From: Sphingobacterium sp. | Lineage (GTDB): Bacteria > Bacteroidota > Bacteroidia > Sphingobacteriales > Sphingobacteriaceae | Length of the DNA: 39,306 nt | NCBI GenBank assembly: GCA_031277685.1 | Contig: JAITLV010000055.1 | Location: 1-39,306 of the forward strand | Reading direction: 5' to 3' | Shown: piece by piece, positions 14,713 through 23,212 of the stretch | Position numbering within the stretch: the first letter of the stretch is position 1 | Layout of the letters: every line of letters starts with the position of its first letter | Translations under genes and position numbers: made by a program | Notes under the pieces: model-generated | What the model saw: the letters and a program-made list of their open reading frames with translations, nothing else | Database searches by the model: none | Told to the model about the DNA's origin: nothing

Positions 14713-15216
14713 TTATTGTAATACTACTGACCGAACGACATAAGGTAAGTAGGTCGAATAATCAAATGATCTAATAAGTGATCCCTTGACAATCTTACGT
14801 ATCTCCTGATCAAATCTCTTGAATTGATCAAGAGTAATATTCGATTCTTTCCACAAATCGTATTCTAATCCCATAAGTTTTTCATCGGTATCAAAATAGA
14901 ATCTCACGGTAATCGTTGTATTATTTCCAAGGATCTCATTTTTTAACTTGGTCAATTCCGAGACATTTAGTTTAAGTTCTGATTTTGGTATGACATCCTT
15001 TTTAGGGTTGTTTCTCGCTATGTTCCAAGTTCTATGAGAAACATCTCTTCCAGAAATCAAAATTGCAGTGCTGTTATCTCGAGTTCTAACTGAGTAATTT
15101 ACGGATCCAACTTTGAGATTGCCATTTTTCCATTGTTTTGTATTTTGTGCCTTGCACGAGGTTGTCCAGTTGATTATGATAAATAAACATAAAAGAAGTT
15201 TTGTTATATATTTCAT
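14713..15216 (-). CDS. array lipoprotein, paralog 4 (partner of intact peptidase)
   Basis: A ~167-residue lipoprotein (lipobox WTTSC) that lies directly downstream of the only complete HELIH peptidase gene; stop and the first possible start are only 2 bp apart, so expression is probably coupled. I place the start at MKYITK by comparison with paralogs; an ATG three codons upstream also exists. It carries the family blocks NGNLKVGSVNYSVR, IPKSELKLNVSELTKLKNE, RFYFDTDEKLMGLEYDL and the conserved tail. This pair is likely the ancestral unit from which the array grew. Function unknown. Confidence 0.82.
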   Translation of the reverse strand: MKYITKLLLCLFIIINWTTSCKAQNTKQWKNGNLKVGSVNYSVRTRDNSTAILISGRDVSHRTWNIARNNPKKDVIPKSELKLNVSELTKLKNEILGNNTTITVRFYFDTDEKLMGLEYDLWKESNITLDQFKRFDQEIRKIVKGSLIRSFDYSTYLPYVVRSVVLQ

Positions 15217-15227
15217 AATAGTCATTT

Positions 15228-16652
15228 TTAGTTACAATTTATTGTTGGTTGTGAAAATAAGGATTTTAAAACAGATGGCTCCATTGATTCAAATATTTCG
15301 GATTTATAGTATTTGGATTTCGTGGCATACAACTTCAAAAATCGAAGATAACCATCTTTAAATGCTACTGTATTTAGAATGCTCATATCTTTAAATTTAA
15401 CTCCATCAGCGAGAAAAGTGTTTATTAACCATGATCTATAATCAGCTGCAATATTAGTGAATTCATCCTCAGAAGCAAATAAACTTCTATCCAGCTGATT
15501 TAAATAGCCCTCGCCGGATCGGTAGACAATATCTGTCATTAATTGCGTTTCGAATTCTATATTGGCGAATCCTTTGTCATTTCCCGCCATTTGATTGAAT
15601 CCGGGGTACGACCCACTGATGTCTTGATAATAGTGAATCAATTCGTGAAAAAGAACTTCCTTTGACACATAGGTGCTAATAAAACCGACGGTATTATTTT
15701 TATATGTACCACTATTCCCTTCCATTGTCGTCTTGAGGCAGATCTGTAGAGGGGTATTGCCTTGTAGTGTAGCTAGAGCACTGAAAAAGGTAGCCATAAA
15801 ACACGGTTTCGGGACTTCATCATTTGTAAATAGTCCATTTTTTAAGTCAACTAATGCCTTTTCAACATCATCTGCAAAGCCTTGATTTATCAACTCTCTT
15901 GTGGTTCCACATCTGAACACTATCTTTATAGGAGGGTCTTCTTTTTCTTCTTCCTCTTCTTTAACAATGGGCGGTGTTTCCGTTTCGTCCTCTGATCCAC
16001 CACCTCCTCCGCCACCTCCTCCGCCACCGTCTGTATCTAAGTCAGTTCTAAGATCTTCTTTTGTGCAAACTACGCCATGGCGAGTCGAGCATTCTTCATC
16101 GCCCCCACTTCCAGCACAAACTTCATAACTCACCGACCGACAATTAACGACCGGTACCCCGGCCTTTTTTTGAACTGTATTTCGGAGCATATTCATTTTT
16201 CGCTCATATTTAGCGGAACTAAATAGTTTTGTCTCGATGTACCCGTCGTAACTCAATTCTCCGGTTTTCCAGTCTTCATAAATAAATATTCCGGACTTTT
16301 TTGCTTTGGTAATTTCATTAGGTAACACCTTGACAATTGCAAAACTCCAATTGTCTCTATATTTACGAGCTGAGAGCCATATTCTACCAGCTAACGAGTA
16401 TTTTACTCCCTCAGTAGTAAATGCTGAAATTCTTTTATCTGTATTTAATGGCACATAGGTTGTCCCTTTAAAGTCTAGACTATTTTGCCATTGTGGAGAA
16501 TATTCTATATCTCTATCTACTGATGTTTCACCCTTTTGTCGATTGAAGGCAGCCATTATTTCATTTGTTTGAGAATCCTCAAACATTTCTGTATTCCTAC
16601 AGGATACCCCTACAAGTAAAATACAGATGATTGTTAATACTTTTAATCTCAT
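15228..16652 (-). CDS. lipoprotein with HELIH zinc-peptidase-like domain
   Basis: A 474-residue exported protein. The lipobox VGVSC (Cys18) implies envelope anchoring. An N-terminal beta-rich region with several cysteines (171-196) is followed by a pure glycine run (209-219), an acidic proline/glutamate hinge (220-242), and a C-terminal domain. Within that domain, HELIH (336-340) in LFHELIHYYQDISG is the classic HExxH zinc site; Glu366 or Glu368 in NIEFETQ may be the third ligand. It is most likely a surface or periplasmic metallopeptidase, but no named family is recognised. Parts of its C-terminus recur four times downstream, each beside a lipoprotein paralog. Confidence 0.8.
   Translation of the reverse strand: MRLKVLTIICILLVGVSCRNTEMFEDSQTNEIMAAFNRQKGETSVDRDIEYSPQWQNSLDFKGTTYVPLNTDKRISAFTTEGVKYSLAGRIWLSARKYRDNWSFAIVKVLPNEITKAKKSGIFIYEDWKTGELSYDGYIETKLFSSAKYERKMNMLRNTVQKKAGVPVVNCRSVSYEVCAGSGGDEECSTRHGVVCTKEDLRTDLDTDGGGGGGGGGGGSEDETETPPIVKEEEEEKEDPPIKIVFRCGTTRELINQGFADDVEKALVDLKNGLFTNDEVPKPCFMATFFSALATLQGNTPLQICLKTTMEGNSGTYKNNTVGFISTYVSKEVLFHELIHYYQDISGSYPGFNQMAGNDKGFANIEFETQLMTDIVYRSGEGYLNQLDRSLFASEDEFTNIAADYRSWLINTFLADGVKFKDMSILNTVAFKDGYLRFLKLYATKSKYYKSEIFESMEPSVLKSLFSQPTINCN
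16000..16028. repeat. 12-bp tandem repeat coding the glycine run
   Basis: CCACCTCCTCCG occurs twice in perfect tandem plus a partial third copy, inside the peptidase gene. Loss or gain of a unit would change the glycine hinge by four residues without shifting the frame. Confidence 0.75.
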
Positions 16653-16851
16653 GTGTTATTGAGTTAATAATTGATTAATAAATAGTGCAATTTTAAATAA
16701 AAACACTGTAAGTAGGATGATTTATTTTAAAGAATTGCATAAATATTTTTATAATAATTTCTTCGCTAATAATAACAGTTGCGGAAAAAGGTTAGGTGTA
16801 CTTAATTTTTTACCGAAAATCAACAAATTATCCCCAATAGGTTAGATCCTA

Positions 16852-16989
16852 CACCTATTCGTAGCTGATTTCGGCCTTAAAGCAAAGGTAACTACCTATA
16901 GCTGTGAAGATGTGTTGAATTCTTTAAAAGTGAAAAAGCTGAACTATACAGTAAATACTGACATCATCGAAGGTGTAGAAGTATATTAG
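16852..16989 (+). pseudogene. decayed fourth NTF2-like gene
   Basis: The frame reads HLFVADFGLKAKVTT ... LKVKKLNYTVNTDIIEGVEVY then stop. It aligns with the middle of the intact paralogs (QLFVEDF, KLNCTVSTDILEESADY). There is no signal peptide before it, and the C-terminal third is absent. It lies 8.6 kb from the nearest intact copy, beyond the HELIH array, with no conserved leader or terminator. Nothing else coding was seen in 16653-17305. Confidence 0.85.
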
Positions 16990-17305
16990 GGCGGGATAAG
17001 TGCTTACTATCAGAACAAATTTGAAAAGAAAAATTGCTGTACCCATGTTTTTTTTCAAAAATGATGGATAATGAATGTCTGTGCCTTATCCCGAACAATC
17101 GATTTCTACAATGAAATAGTATTGATAAACTCCATCATATCAGGTGCATTGTTTTGTTTAATTAATTAAATTTTCATATCTTAAAGTTATAAACAGTTCA
17201 GTCACATTATAGACTGTTCGTTAAGCTGTATTTTTTGATTATAAACCGGTATGATTTCCCGCAGCAGCGTTGTGCGAATCATGAACTATTTTAACCGATA
17301 TTCAT

Positions 17306-19096
17306 ATGAACCTAGACTCAGCAGATCAGCATCCAGCCTTACAGGTATTTCTTAGTGATACGCCAGAGGCACCAAAACCAAATGCTAATTTTCATTTATC
17401 AACTCAGGAACCCATTGCACATTTTCAGGAATATATTTTTGGTGAATCTACCATCAAATGCCACTACCTCTATGGTAAAAATATTACCGCCTGCTTCTCC
17501 GCCTGTTTTATGGTAGATGAAGAAAAAATATACACTATTCCCGCTCAGCCCGTCGTCGCCTTTCATATACAAGTGTCTGGAGACTGCCTTGCTAGAGTGG
17601 GCAATCGACAGGAGGAAAGCCGCTATACCAAGGGGCAATGTCGTCTATTTTGGCAGAATGATCATACTTTGGAATATATATTAATACCGACAGAGTCTGA
17701 TCACTTTGATTTATATATCCGGCCCGGCCATTTGCTGGATATGGCAGATCGTTACCCGGTACTGAGGGAATTTGCAATGGCGGTAGCTACATCGTCATCT
17801 AGTGACATCCAATTTTTTATAGACCGGATTGACCAACAGCTATTAGACTCCATTGATGAAATACTTCGTGAAGTTAAGAATTATCAGGTAAGTGACCAGC
17901 GTTTTACCCATCTGTGTGAATGTCTCCTGCTCCAATGGCTGGATATTCCTGTTGAAGTGGAGGGCCAACCCACAGGTGCAGTCAAACGGACTTTTGATAG
18001 CGCTTTCGCTCATTTGGAAGATGATGTATTTTCTGAAGAACAAAATAGTCACTTGTGGACTATAGCGCGCTATTACAATAGAAATCAGCTGATAGACAAT
18101 TTTTACGAGGCCAAACAAGAATATCTACGTCTCAAGCAGGATCGTGCCGAGAGCAAAGCACTCGAGAAGGAAGTCAAAGCATGTTATCATCGGGTTATGG
18201 GCGAATCGGCAGATCTGCTAGCCGAGGCCTACTTTTGGATCGCGCAGCAGCTGGATGAGCAGAAGGAAAGGTTTAGCCTGACCGAGGGTGAGAAACAAAC
18301 CTTGGCCGAGGCGATTATTACTGTCTGCGATCGGTCCTTTGAGCTGCGTACACCAAGTGCAGATCAGCTCGAACTTTACACCAGTTACACCGGGCAGCCC
18401 TATGCTGGTGATCTGGGATTGCAGGAGTTTGGACGGATATTGAATAGGATCGTCCCAAATCTAGATCTACCCCCGGACAAACTGGACGAAAGTAAAGAGG
18501 GCGGGGCGATCATGGATCAATACCTACAAGACCGTCTCGGATTTACACCCTTATCGCATTTTACAGAAAAAGGGGAAATGGACAAACCTCCAAAAGTGGT
18601 TGAGCTCTATCACACCCTTATGCAACGAATGACCGATGAACTTATGATTACCGATACCGGTGACATCAAAAAGAGCGATCTAATCCGTATTCTGGATCAT
18701 GCTTATCAGCAGAACGATGTTATTATGCTTTTACTGTTTGAAATTGATCATCTGACAGATCAGGAAGATTATGTCAAGAGTCAAAAATTTAATAAAATAA
18801 GCGCATGGCTGATGGTGCTGGATGAAGCTAACGAAAAATGGTATGACCAGTCCTACAGCAGCAAGCAGGATGAGCTATTCGGTCATTTGAAGCATGTATA
18901 TATGCGGTCAGGTAATGAGATGGAAGCTGTGGCGCAACAAGTTAGAGAAACCAAGGACATCTACGACAGGATGGTGCCAGCACTTCCGGATGTTGGCTAT
19001 GCCATGGAGTCACAGACTAAAAAGCACATGTTAATGCTATTGGCAGAATCATTGATTATCGCCGCTCAAAATCCTTTTGAGGAAGGGAGAACGTAA
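17306..19096 (+). CDS. AraC-sensor-like protein without recognisable HTH
   Basis: A 596-residue cytoplasmic protein. Residues ~50-215 follow the layout of AraC-family effector domains in this genome: compare VVAFHIQVSGDCLARVG...IRPGHLLDMADRYPVLREF with the corresponding part of the regulator at 34088. The expected AraC HTH pair is not present; instead there are ~380 residues of mainly helical sequence with long charged helices (NNFYEAKQEYLRLKQ-like region around 270-320) and LYHTLMQRMTDEL near 430. A possible small partner gene begins 3 bp downstream. It might be a sensor that works through a protein partner. The family is not recognised. Its composition is less A+T-rich than that of its left neighbours. 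Confidence 0.6.
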   Translation: MNLDSADQHPALQVFLSDTPEAPKPNANFHLSTQEPIAHFQEYIFGESTIKCHYLYGKNITACFSACFMVDEEKIYTIPAQPVVAFHIQVSGDCLARVGNRQEESRYTKGQCRLFWQNDHTLEYILIPTESDHFDLYIRPGHLLDMADRYPVLREFAMAVATSSSSDIQFFIDRIDQQLLDSIDEILREVKNYQVSDQRFTHLCECLLLQWLDIPVEVEGQPTGAVKRTFDSAFAHLEDDVFSEEQNSHLWTIARYYNRNQLIDNFYEAKQEYLRLKQDRAESKALEKEVKACYHRVMGESADLLAEAYFWIAQQLDEQKERFSLTEGEKQTLAEAIITVCDRSFELRTPSADQLELYTSYTGQPYAGDLGLQEFGRILNRIVPNLDLPPDKLDESKEGGAIMDQYLQDRLGFTPLSHFTEKGEMDKPPKVVELYHTLMQRMTDELMITDTGDIKKSDLIRILDHAYQQNDVIMLLLFEIDHLTDQEDYVKSQKFNKISAWLMVLDEANEKWYDQSYSSKQDELFGHLKHVYMRSGNEMEAVAQQVRETKDIYDRMVPALPDVGYAMESQTKKHMLMLLAESLIIAAQNPFEEGRT

Positions 19097-19098
19097 AT

Positions 19099-19351
19099 AT
19101 GAAAAGGAAAAAGAAAACCAAAGCTCCAGTTAATACCGCCAAAGAGACACGAGAAAGATATCAGGCCTTTACAAAGTCGATGAAGCTACTTTTCGAAAAA
19201 ATGGTCGGTCTGGGTCACTGCATTTTTGAATTATGATATTGAGCATGATCAGCGACTCCGTGCGCTGTTTGAATCTGTGGGTTGCGGCTCGCTTTTCGAG
19301 TATATCAAGCTTTTTGTTCGTGGGGAAGATGATGTTAAAAACAGCGCATAG
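19099..19351 (+). pseudogene. small gene with A-run frameshift (~83 aa if repaired)
   Basis: Starts 3 bp after the previous stop. Frame one gives 45 residues from MKRKKKTKAPVNTAKETRER to a stop at 19234. Removing one A from the A6 run at 19196-19201 joins it smoothly to LFEKWSVWVTAFLNYDIEHD and on to FEYIKLFVRGEDDVKNSA, total 83 residues. The restored frame lacks internal stops and looks protein-like, so the gene is probably real but disrupted, by mutation, phase variation or a sequencing slip. The N-terminus is strongly basic. Function unknown. Confidence 0.55.
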
Positions 19352-19530
19352 ATCGCTAATTATCTTTTTGGTAAAGCAGACGATTTTCACGGATCTCTTT
19401 TATGCTTCGATATTAAAATGAGGTTTTTATCTTCTATTTGTCAGATTGCAGACAAATAACATGACTTTTAGAAAGGATTTTCATTATGGGTTCTTTGTTC
19501 TTGGCAGTTTTAGTTAGTGGTGTTGTGTAG

Positions 19531-19552
19531 AAAAATGTACTAGTACATTTTT
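19531..19552. promoter_or_regulatory. 22-bp perfect palindrome, probable operator
   Basis: A perfect palindrome with half-site AAAAATGTACT lies 35 bp upstream of a TATATTTG element and 61 bp before the XRE/ImmA-IrrE start. The position suits an autoregulatory operator for the HTH protein. It could alternatively be a terminator for the preceding gene, since the right half ends in a T run. Confidence 0.6.
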
Positions 19553-19586
19553 TTTTAAACGACCCATGTATTTATATTTTTAATAC

Positions 19587-19594
19587 TATATTTG
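19587..19594 (+). promoter_or_regulatory. -7 promoter element of the XRE/ImmA operon
   Basis: TATATTTG matches TAnnTTTG and is placed 20 bp before the start codon of the XRE/ImmA-IrrE gene, a typical distance for this phylum's short leaders. Confidence 0.55.
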
Positions 19595-19613
19595 TAGTGT
19601 AGTAGAAAAAGAT

Positions 19614-20816
19614 ATGGAAAATTTTAATGTAGATGATTTGCTAGGAAAGATAATGTCGGAGATGGGGAATCACTCATCGGAAACATTATCATCTGTCTTT
19701 GAACAAAGATTAGTAGAGCTCAATATTAATCAGACAACCGCTGCGGAAATAATGGGGGTTCAACATCGCGGACTAATGGGTATTTTAAATGGAACATTAA
19801 AGCGTATTGATTTTTCAACGCTTAATAAACTATCGGCCTTCTTACAATTACCCCAAAAAGATATTTTGGAGCTCTTTATGAATACTTTTAAGGATCAGTA
19901 TTCATCAGATGTTAATCAAGATGAAGTGGATTTTATTCAAAATAACTTTGATTTAGCAACATTGAAAAAAGTTGGAATGATTAAAGATATTACTGATTTC
20001 GATGAGATTAAAAGCATTTTGTGTAAGCTATTTCATTTGGAAAATATTTTAGATTATAGGCCTTCGGAAAAAGTTCCAGCATTTAGTGCAGGTAAAATAA
20101 AAAAGAAAAATAGCTATAGTCAGAGTACGTGGTTAACTAAAGCAGAAGAAATACTTGAAGAACTTGATAATCCATATTTTTATGATAGAAATAAACTTAT
20201 TGAAATTTTTCCTAAAATAAGGTGGTATTCAACTGACGTTAGCTTAGGATTGAAAAATGTTGTCTCATTATTATATAAATGTGGTGTTAGTGTGGTGTTT
20301 ATGCCTTCTTTTCCAAATCTACATGTAAGAGGAGCTACTATTCCGGTACATGGAAAACCTGCTGTTATATTGACTGATTATAAAGGCTTTTATGCGACAT
20401 TATGGTTTGCTTTAATTCATGAATTGTATCACGTCCTATTTGATTGGGAAGAAATATCTCAAGGAAATTACCATATAAGTGTTGATGATTCGGATGATGC
20501 GGTGTTAGTTCAAAAAGAAATGGAAGCTGATAACTTTGCTAGGAAGTATCTTTTTTCCAAGGAAAAATCTGCAATGATAAAAAGACATTTAAATAATCAT
20601 ACGGAAGTCGTGAAATTTGCAAAGTTTAATGACGTGCATCCTAGTATGATTTATCTATTTGAAGCTTATGATGCTGGAAATAAACCTGCCAATTGGATTA
20701 AAGCGCAAAAGTATAATGTGAGTGTTTTAGATAGTTTAGGGAATTTAAATTCAACTTGGAGTGATGTTGATAGTATTAATCAATACGTGAGACGAAATCT
20801 CCAAATATACAATTAA
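19614..20816 (+). CDS. XRE-type HTH fused to ImmA/IrrE metallopeptidase
   Basis: A 400-residue protein. An N-terminal XRE-like helix-turn-helix (about 27-90; LNINQTTAAEIMGVQHRGLMGILNG) is joined to a C-terminal ImmA/IrrE domain with HELYH (269-273) and the downstream EMEADNFAR (302-309) that supplies the third zinc ligand. Family members cleave repressors or act as antitoxins/regulators of integrative elements and toxin-antitoxin loci. The next gene starts 2 bp after its stop, so they form an operon. A 22-bp palindrome upstream is a likely binding site. Confidence 0.9.
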   Translation: MENFNVDDLLGKIMSEMGNHSSETLSSVFEQRLVELNINQTTAAEIMGVQHRGLMGILNGTLKRIDFSTLNKLSAFLQLPQKDILELFMNTFKDQYSSDVNQDEVDFIQNNFDLATLKKVGMIKDITDFDEIKSILCKLFHLENILDYRPSEKVPAFSAGKIKKKNSYSQSTWLTKAEEILEELDNPYFYDRNKLIEIFPKIRWYSTDVSLGLKNVVSLLYKCGVSVVFMPSFPNLHVRGATIPVHGKPAVILTDYKGFYATLWFALIHELYHVLFDWEEISQGNYHISVDDSDDAVLVQKEMEADNFARKYLFSKEKSAMIKRHLNNHTEVVKFAKFNDVHPSMIYLFEAYDAGNKPANWIKAQKYNVSVLDSLGNLNSTWSDVDSINQYVRRNLQIYN

Positions 20817-20818
20817 CT

Positions 20819-21430
20819 ATGGCAAAGAAATCAAACAAGACACAAATTAGTCATAAGGAAGAGCTATATCGTAAAGAGTTCGATCTCGAAAAAGATGAAC
20901 TTCAAAAGTTTTTGTTTGATTCAACAGAAGCTTTTGTCCAAAAGAAAATCACCGATGAGTATTTAGATCATGAAAATGAAAAGGTACTATTACTTAGCGG
21001 CGAAGTAATTGACTTATCAAAAATTAAGAGAAATCTTGATCGCTATTTTACTGAACAGGCAACTGTATATCAAAAGCGCTTCCCACAATCTTTTTATGAC
21101 GAAATATATAGGTTAAATAAATGGCCTATACCTAAAAATAAAACCATACGTAAATATGTAGTTGGTCGATATACCAATGAAATTATTTATATGAGGTTTA
21201 CAGACGAAGGTCTAAGGAAACTACAACTTCTAAATCCATATGGACAGATGTTTATGCGTTCATATAAGCATTTTCAGTTTCTAACTGATGAAGGAAAGAT
21301 CATGTTAGATCAATTTATATATGAAGCTACAGAATGTATGGTTGAGTGTACAACTTGGTATGAGTTCAGATTAAAATATGGGCAGAAGTACAATCTTAAT
21401 GTACAATTACGGATGTTTGGGGATGAATAA
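20819..21430 (+). CDS. P63C-domain protein
   Basis: A 203-residue protein. From about residue 60 it shows the P63C pattern: LSKIKRNLDRYFTEQ, then YQKRFPQSFYDEIYRLNKW (84-102), VVGRYTNEIIYMRF (114-127), and SYKHFQFLTDEGK (148-160). P63C is a domain found in phage- and mobile-element-encoded proteins, often next to antirepressor-like parts; its biochemical role is not settled. Here the N-terminal part is short and charged. Immediate coupling to the XRE/ImmA-IrrE protein suggests a two-component module in which the peptidase-like protein controls or is controlled by P63C. Confidence 0.8.
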   Translation: MAKKSNKTQISHKEELYRKEFDLEKDELQKFLFDSTEAFVQKKITDEYLDHENEKVLLLSGEVIDLSKIKRNLDRYFTEQATVYQKRFPQSFYDEIYRLNKWPIPKNKTIRKYVVGRYTNEIIYMRFTDEGLRKLQLLNPYGQMFMRSYKHFQFLTDEGKIMLDQFIYEATECMVECTTWYEFRLKYGQKYNLNVQLRMFGDE

Positions 21431-21485
21431 ATATTTAAAGATATGAGAAGTTAGATAGAGAAAAGAGAGACGATAAAAAAGAAAA

Positions 21486-21514
21486 ACTCAGGAAGATCCT
21501 ACCCAACCTGAGTA
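21486..21514 (+). terminator. hairpin after the P63C gene
   Basis: ACTCAGG and CCTGAGT pair (7 bp) around a 15-nt loop, 55 bp after the stop. The U tract is weak. The remaining DNA up to 21761 shows nothing else recognisable. Confidence 0.45.
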
Positions 21515-21761
21515 ATTAGTTGCATTATCGTCAAATCAATCAGCTAGGATTGAAATGAAGAATAAGCGTTGTATATTATTAAAACGGTGCAAATGTATGA
21601 TTTGTTTCATCCAGTACCAAAAATATTCCTATTTCTTCTTTTTCTGATTGATTTCATGGTTGCTATACTGCAAATGGTATAACGAAATATTTTCGTATAT
21701 CCCAGTCGACTGTGTTTAAATGATCGACTTAAATATTGTTATTAAATAAAATAATAAAAAA

Positions 21762-23009
21762 ATGGCTAGATCATTTACACAGAAATTGATTCATTTCAAC
21801 GAAGAAAATATTAACGAAAAAATCAAGGTTTCTAAATTATTGACTCTTTTGGAGGAGCATCCTTATGAGGAACAATTAAAAAATATCTTCAATACAGATT
21901 CAATCATTAACGATTACATATCAATTGGTAACATCTCTACGGTATTTAATAAATTAAGTTCTATTCAATCCCAATATAAGCTTTATAATATTAAAGTACA
22001 TACTAAAGATGTTGCATTTACTCGTGGAAATAATAAAGTAGAGGGGATTTCCGATACAAATCCTTTAAAGTTTAATTTTAGTGAATATGCTGATGAATTT
22101 GGGGAAATAATTAATGGACTTAGTTCGGCATATGCCATATACGATTCGAAAAGTCAATTTTTTGATGACTTCTCAATGACTAAATTTGTCAATATGCTCT
22201 TTGATAAAAAATACGATAAATTGGCGGAGTATAATTTGAATTTTTTTCGTTCTTTACCAGCTAAAGATGGGTTTAATAAATATAAGAGCTATAGGTTAGT
22301 AGAGCACGAAGGGGAAAAATTTGTTAGGGGAGTTACTTCTTTGGGGTACAAGGAATATGGGGTTAGTTTCTCATTTGTAGCATCGATGTTAATGCTACAT
22401 AAATATATGAAACGAACGGAGGGGAATAATTATTCCATAATTTTTGCAGCAGTAAATGAATCTAAGTTAGAGCTAATTGCTACTTCAGATTTACTGAAGG
22501 ACGCTGGTGACTTTGGCAAGATTCGATCTGCCATTTCTGTCAAAACAAATGATTTTGGCAAAGGTGCATTATCAATCACTCATATTATAAATGTAGTTGT
22601 GAAAGGTAGTGGTTTTTATCTTTATCCTAAGTCGAATACAATTCAGAAGAAAGATATAAATATAAGCCACGGAAATACTTCTCCGCAAAAAACGTTGCAG
22701 ATACTTAACCAACTCGATGATTTTTACAGTAACGTGGATAAGTTTGTTGATGAACTAAAGACTATTAAAACAATAAAGACTCCGGAGGATCTTAGAAAGC
22801 GAATTATATTGAAATTTGAACACCATAATAGTTTGCTAAAAGCTGTAAAGGGAGATTTAAAACCAATTTTTAGTAAAGTACTTAGTAATGATATTAAAGA
22901 CTTCGCTTCGTTGCTTGAAATGTGTCGAAAGGCTGAGGAATTAGAAATCGATTACGATTTAAAGGAAAAGTTACGGGTTGAAATTTCCGATATTATTTTA
23001 AATAAATAG
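21762..23009 (+). CDS. 415-aa protein of unknown function
   Basis: A soluble protein with no signal peptide or membrane segment. The N-terminus is helical and charged. A middle segment, YRLVEHEGEKFVRGVTSLGYKEYGVSFSFVASMLMLHKYMK (about 180-220), loosely recalls DUF932-like phage/plasmid proteins, but this is a weak impression. The C-terminal third is rich in long lysine-rich helices. It is separated from the P63C gene by 331 bp and ends at a convergent terminator. Context (P63C, ImmA/IrrE, XRE genes) points to a mobile or defence island. Function unknown. Confidence 0.6.
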   Translation: MARSFTQKLIHFNEENINEKIKVSKLLTLLEEHPYEEQLKNIFNTDSIINDYISIGNISTVFNKLSSIQSQYKLYNIKVHTKDVAFTRGNNKVEGISDTNPLKFNFSEYADEFGEIINGLSSAYAIYDSKSQFFDDFSMTKFVNMLFDKKYDKLAEYNLNFFRSLPAKDGFNKYKSYRLVEHEGEKFVRGVTSLGYKEYGVSFSFVASMLMLHKYMKRTEGNNYSIIFAAVNESKLELIATSDLLKDAGDFGKIRSAISVKTNDFGKGALSITHIINVVVKGSGFYLYPKSNTIQKKDINISHGNTSPQKTLQILNQLDDFYSNVDKFVDELKTIKTIKTPEDLRKRIILKFEHHNSLLKAVKGDLKPIFSKVLSNDIKDFASLLEMCRKAEELEIDYDLKEKLRVEISDIILNK

Positions 23010-23029
23010 TACTGCTGAGCATTCATCAA

Positions 23030-23076
23030 AATATGGAGTCCTGTTATAAATAACATAACAGAGCTTCATATTTTTT
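23030..23076. terminator. bidirectional terminator between convergent genes
   Basis: Inner arms CTGTTAT/ATAACAG and outer ATATGGAG / CTTCATAT-like pairing form a long stem with A-rich and T-rich ends. It separates the 415-aa gene (+) from the membrane protein gene (-). Confidence 0.65.
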
Positions 23077-23212
23077 ATTTCATTAGTCGTCTGAACGAGT
23101 TTAAATACCAATTTTAAGATTGTAACGTGAATCCTGTCAACGGAATTTTATAATGATTATAGGTCTTGGGATTATCATATTCTCGATATGGAACTCTTAA
23201 ATAGATAGTTTT

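Noticed and set aside
15901..16128. Proline-rich plus-strand frame
   Set aside because: It is the antisense of the glycine and glutamate hinge of the HELIH lipoprotein.
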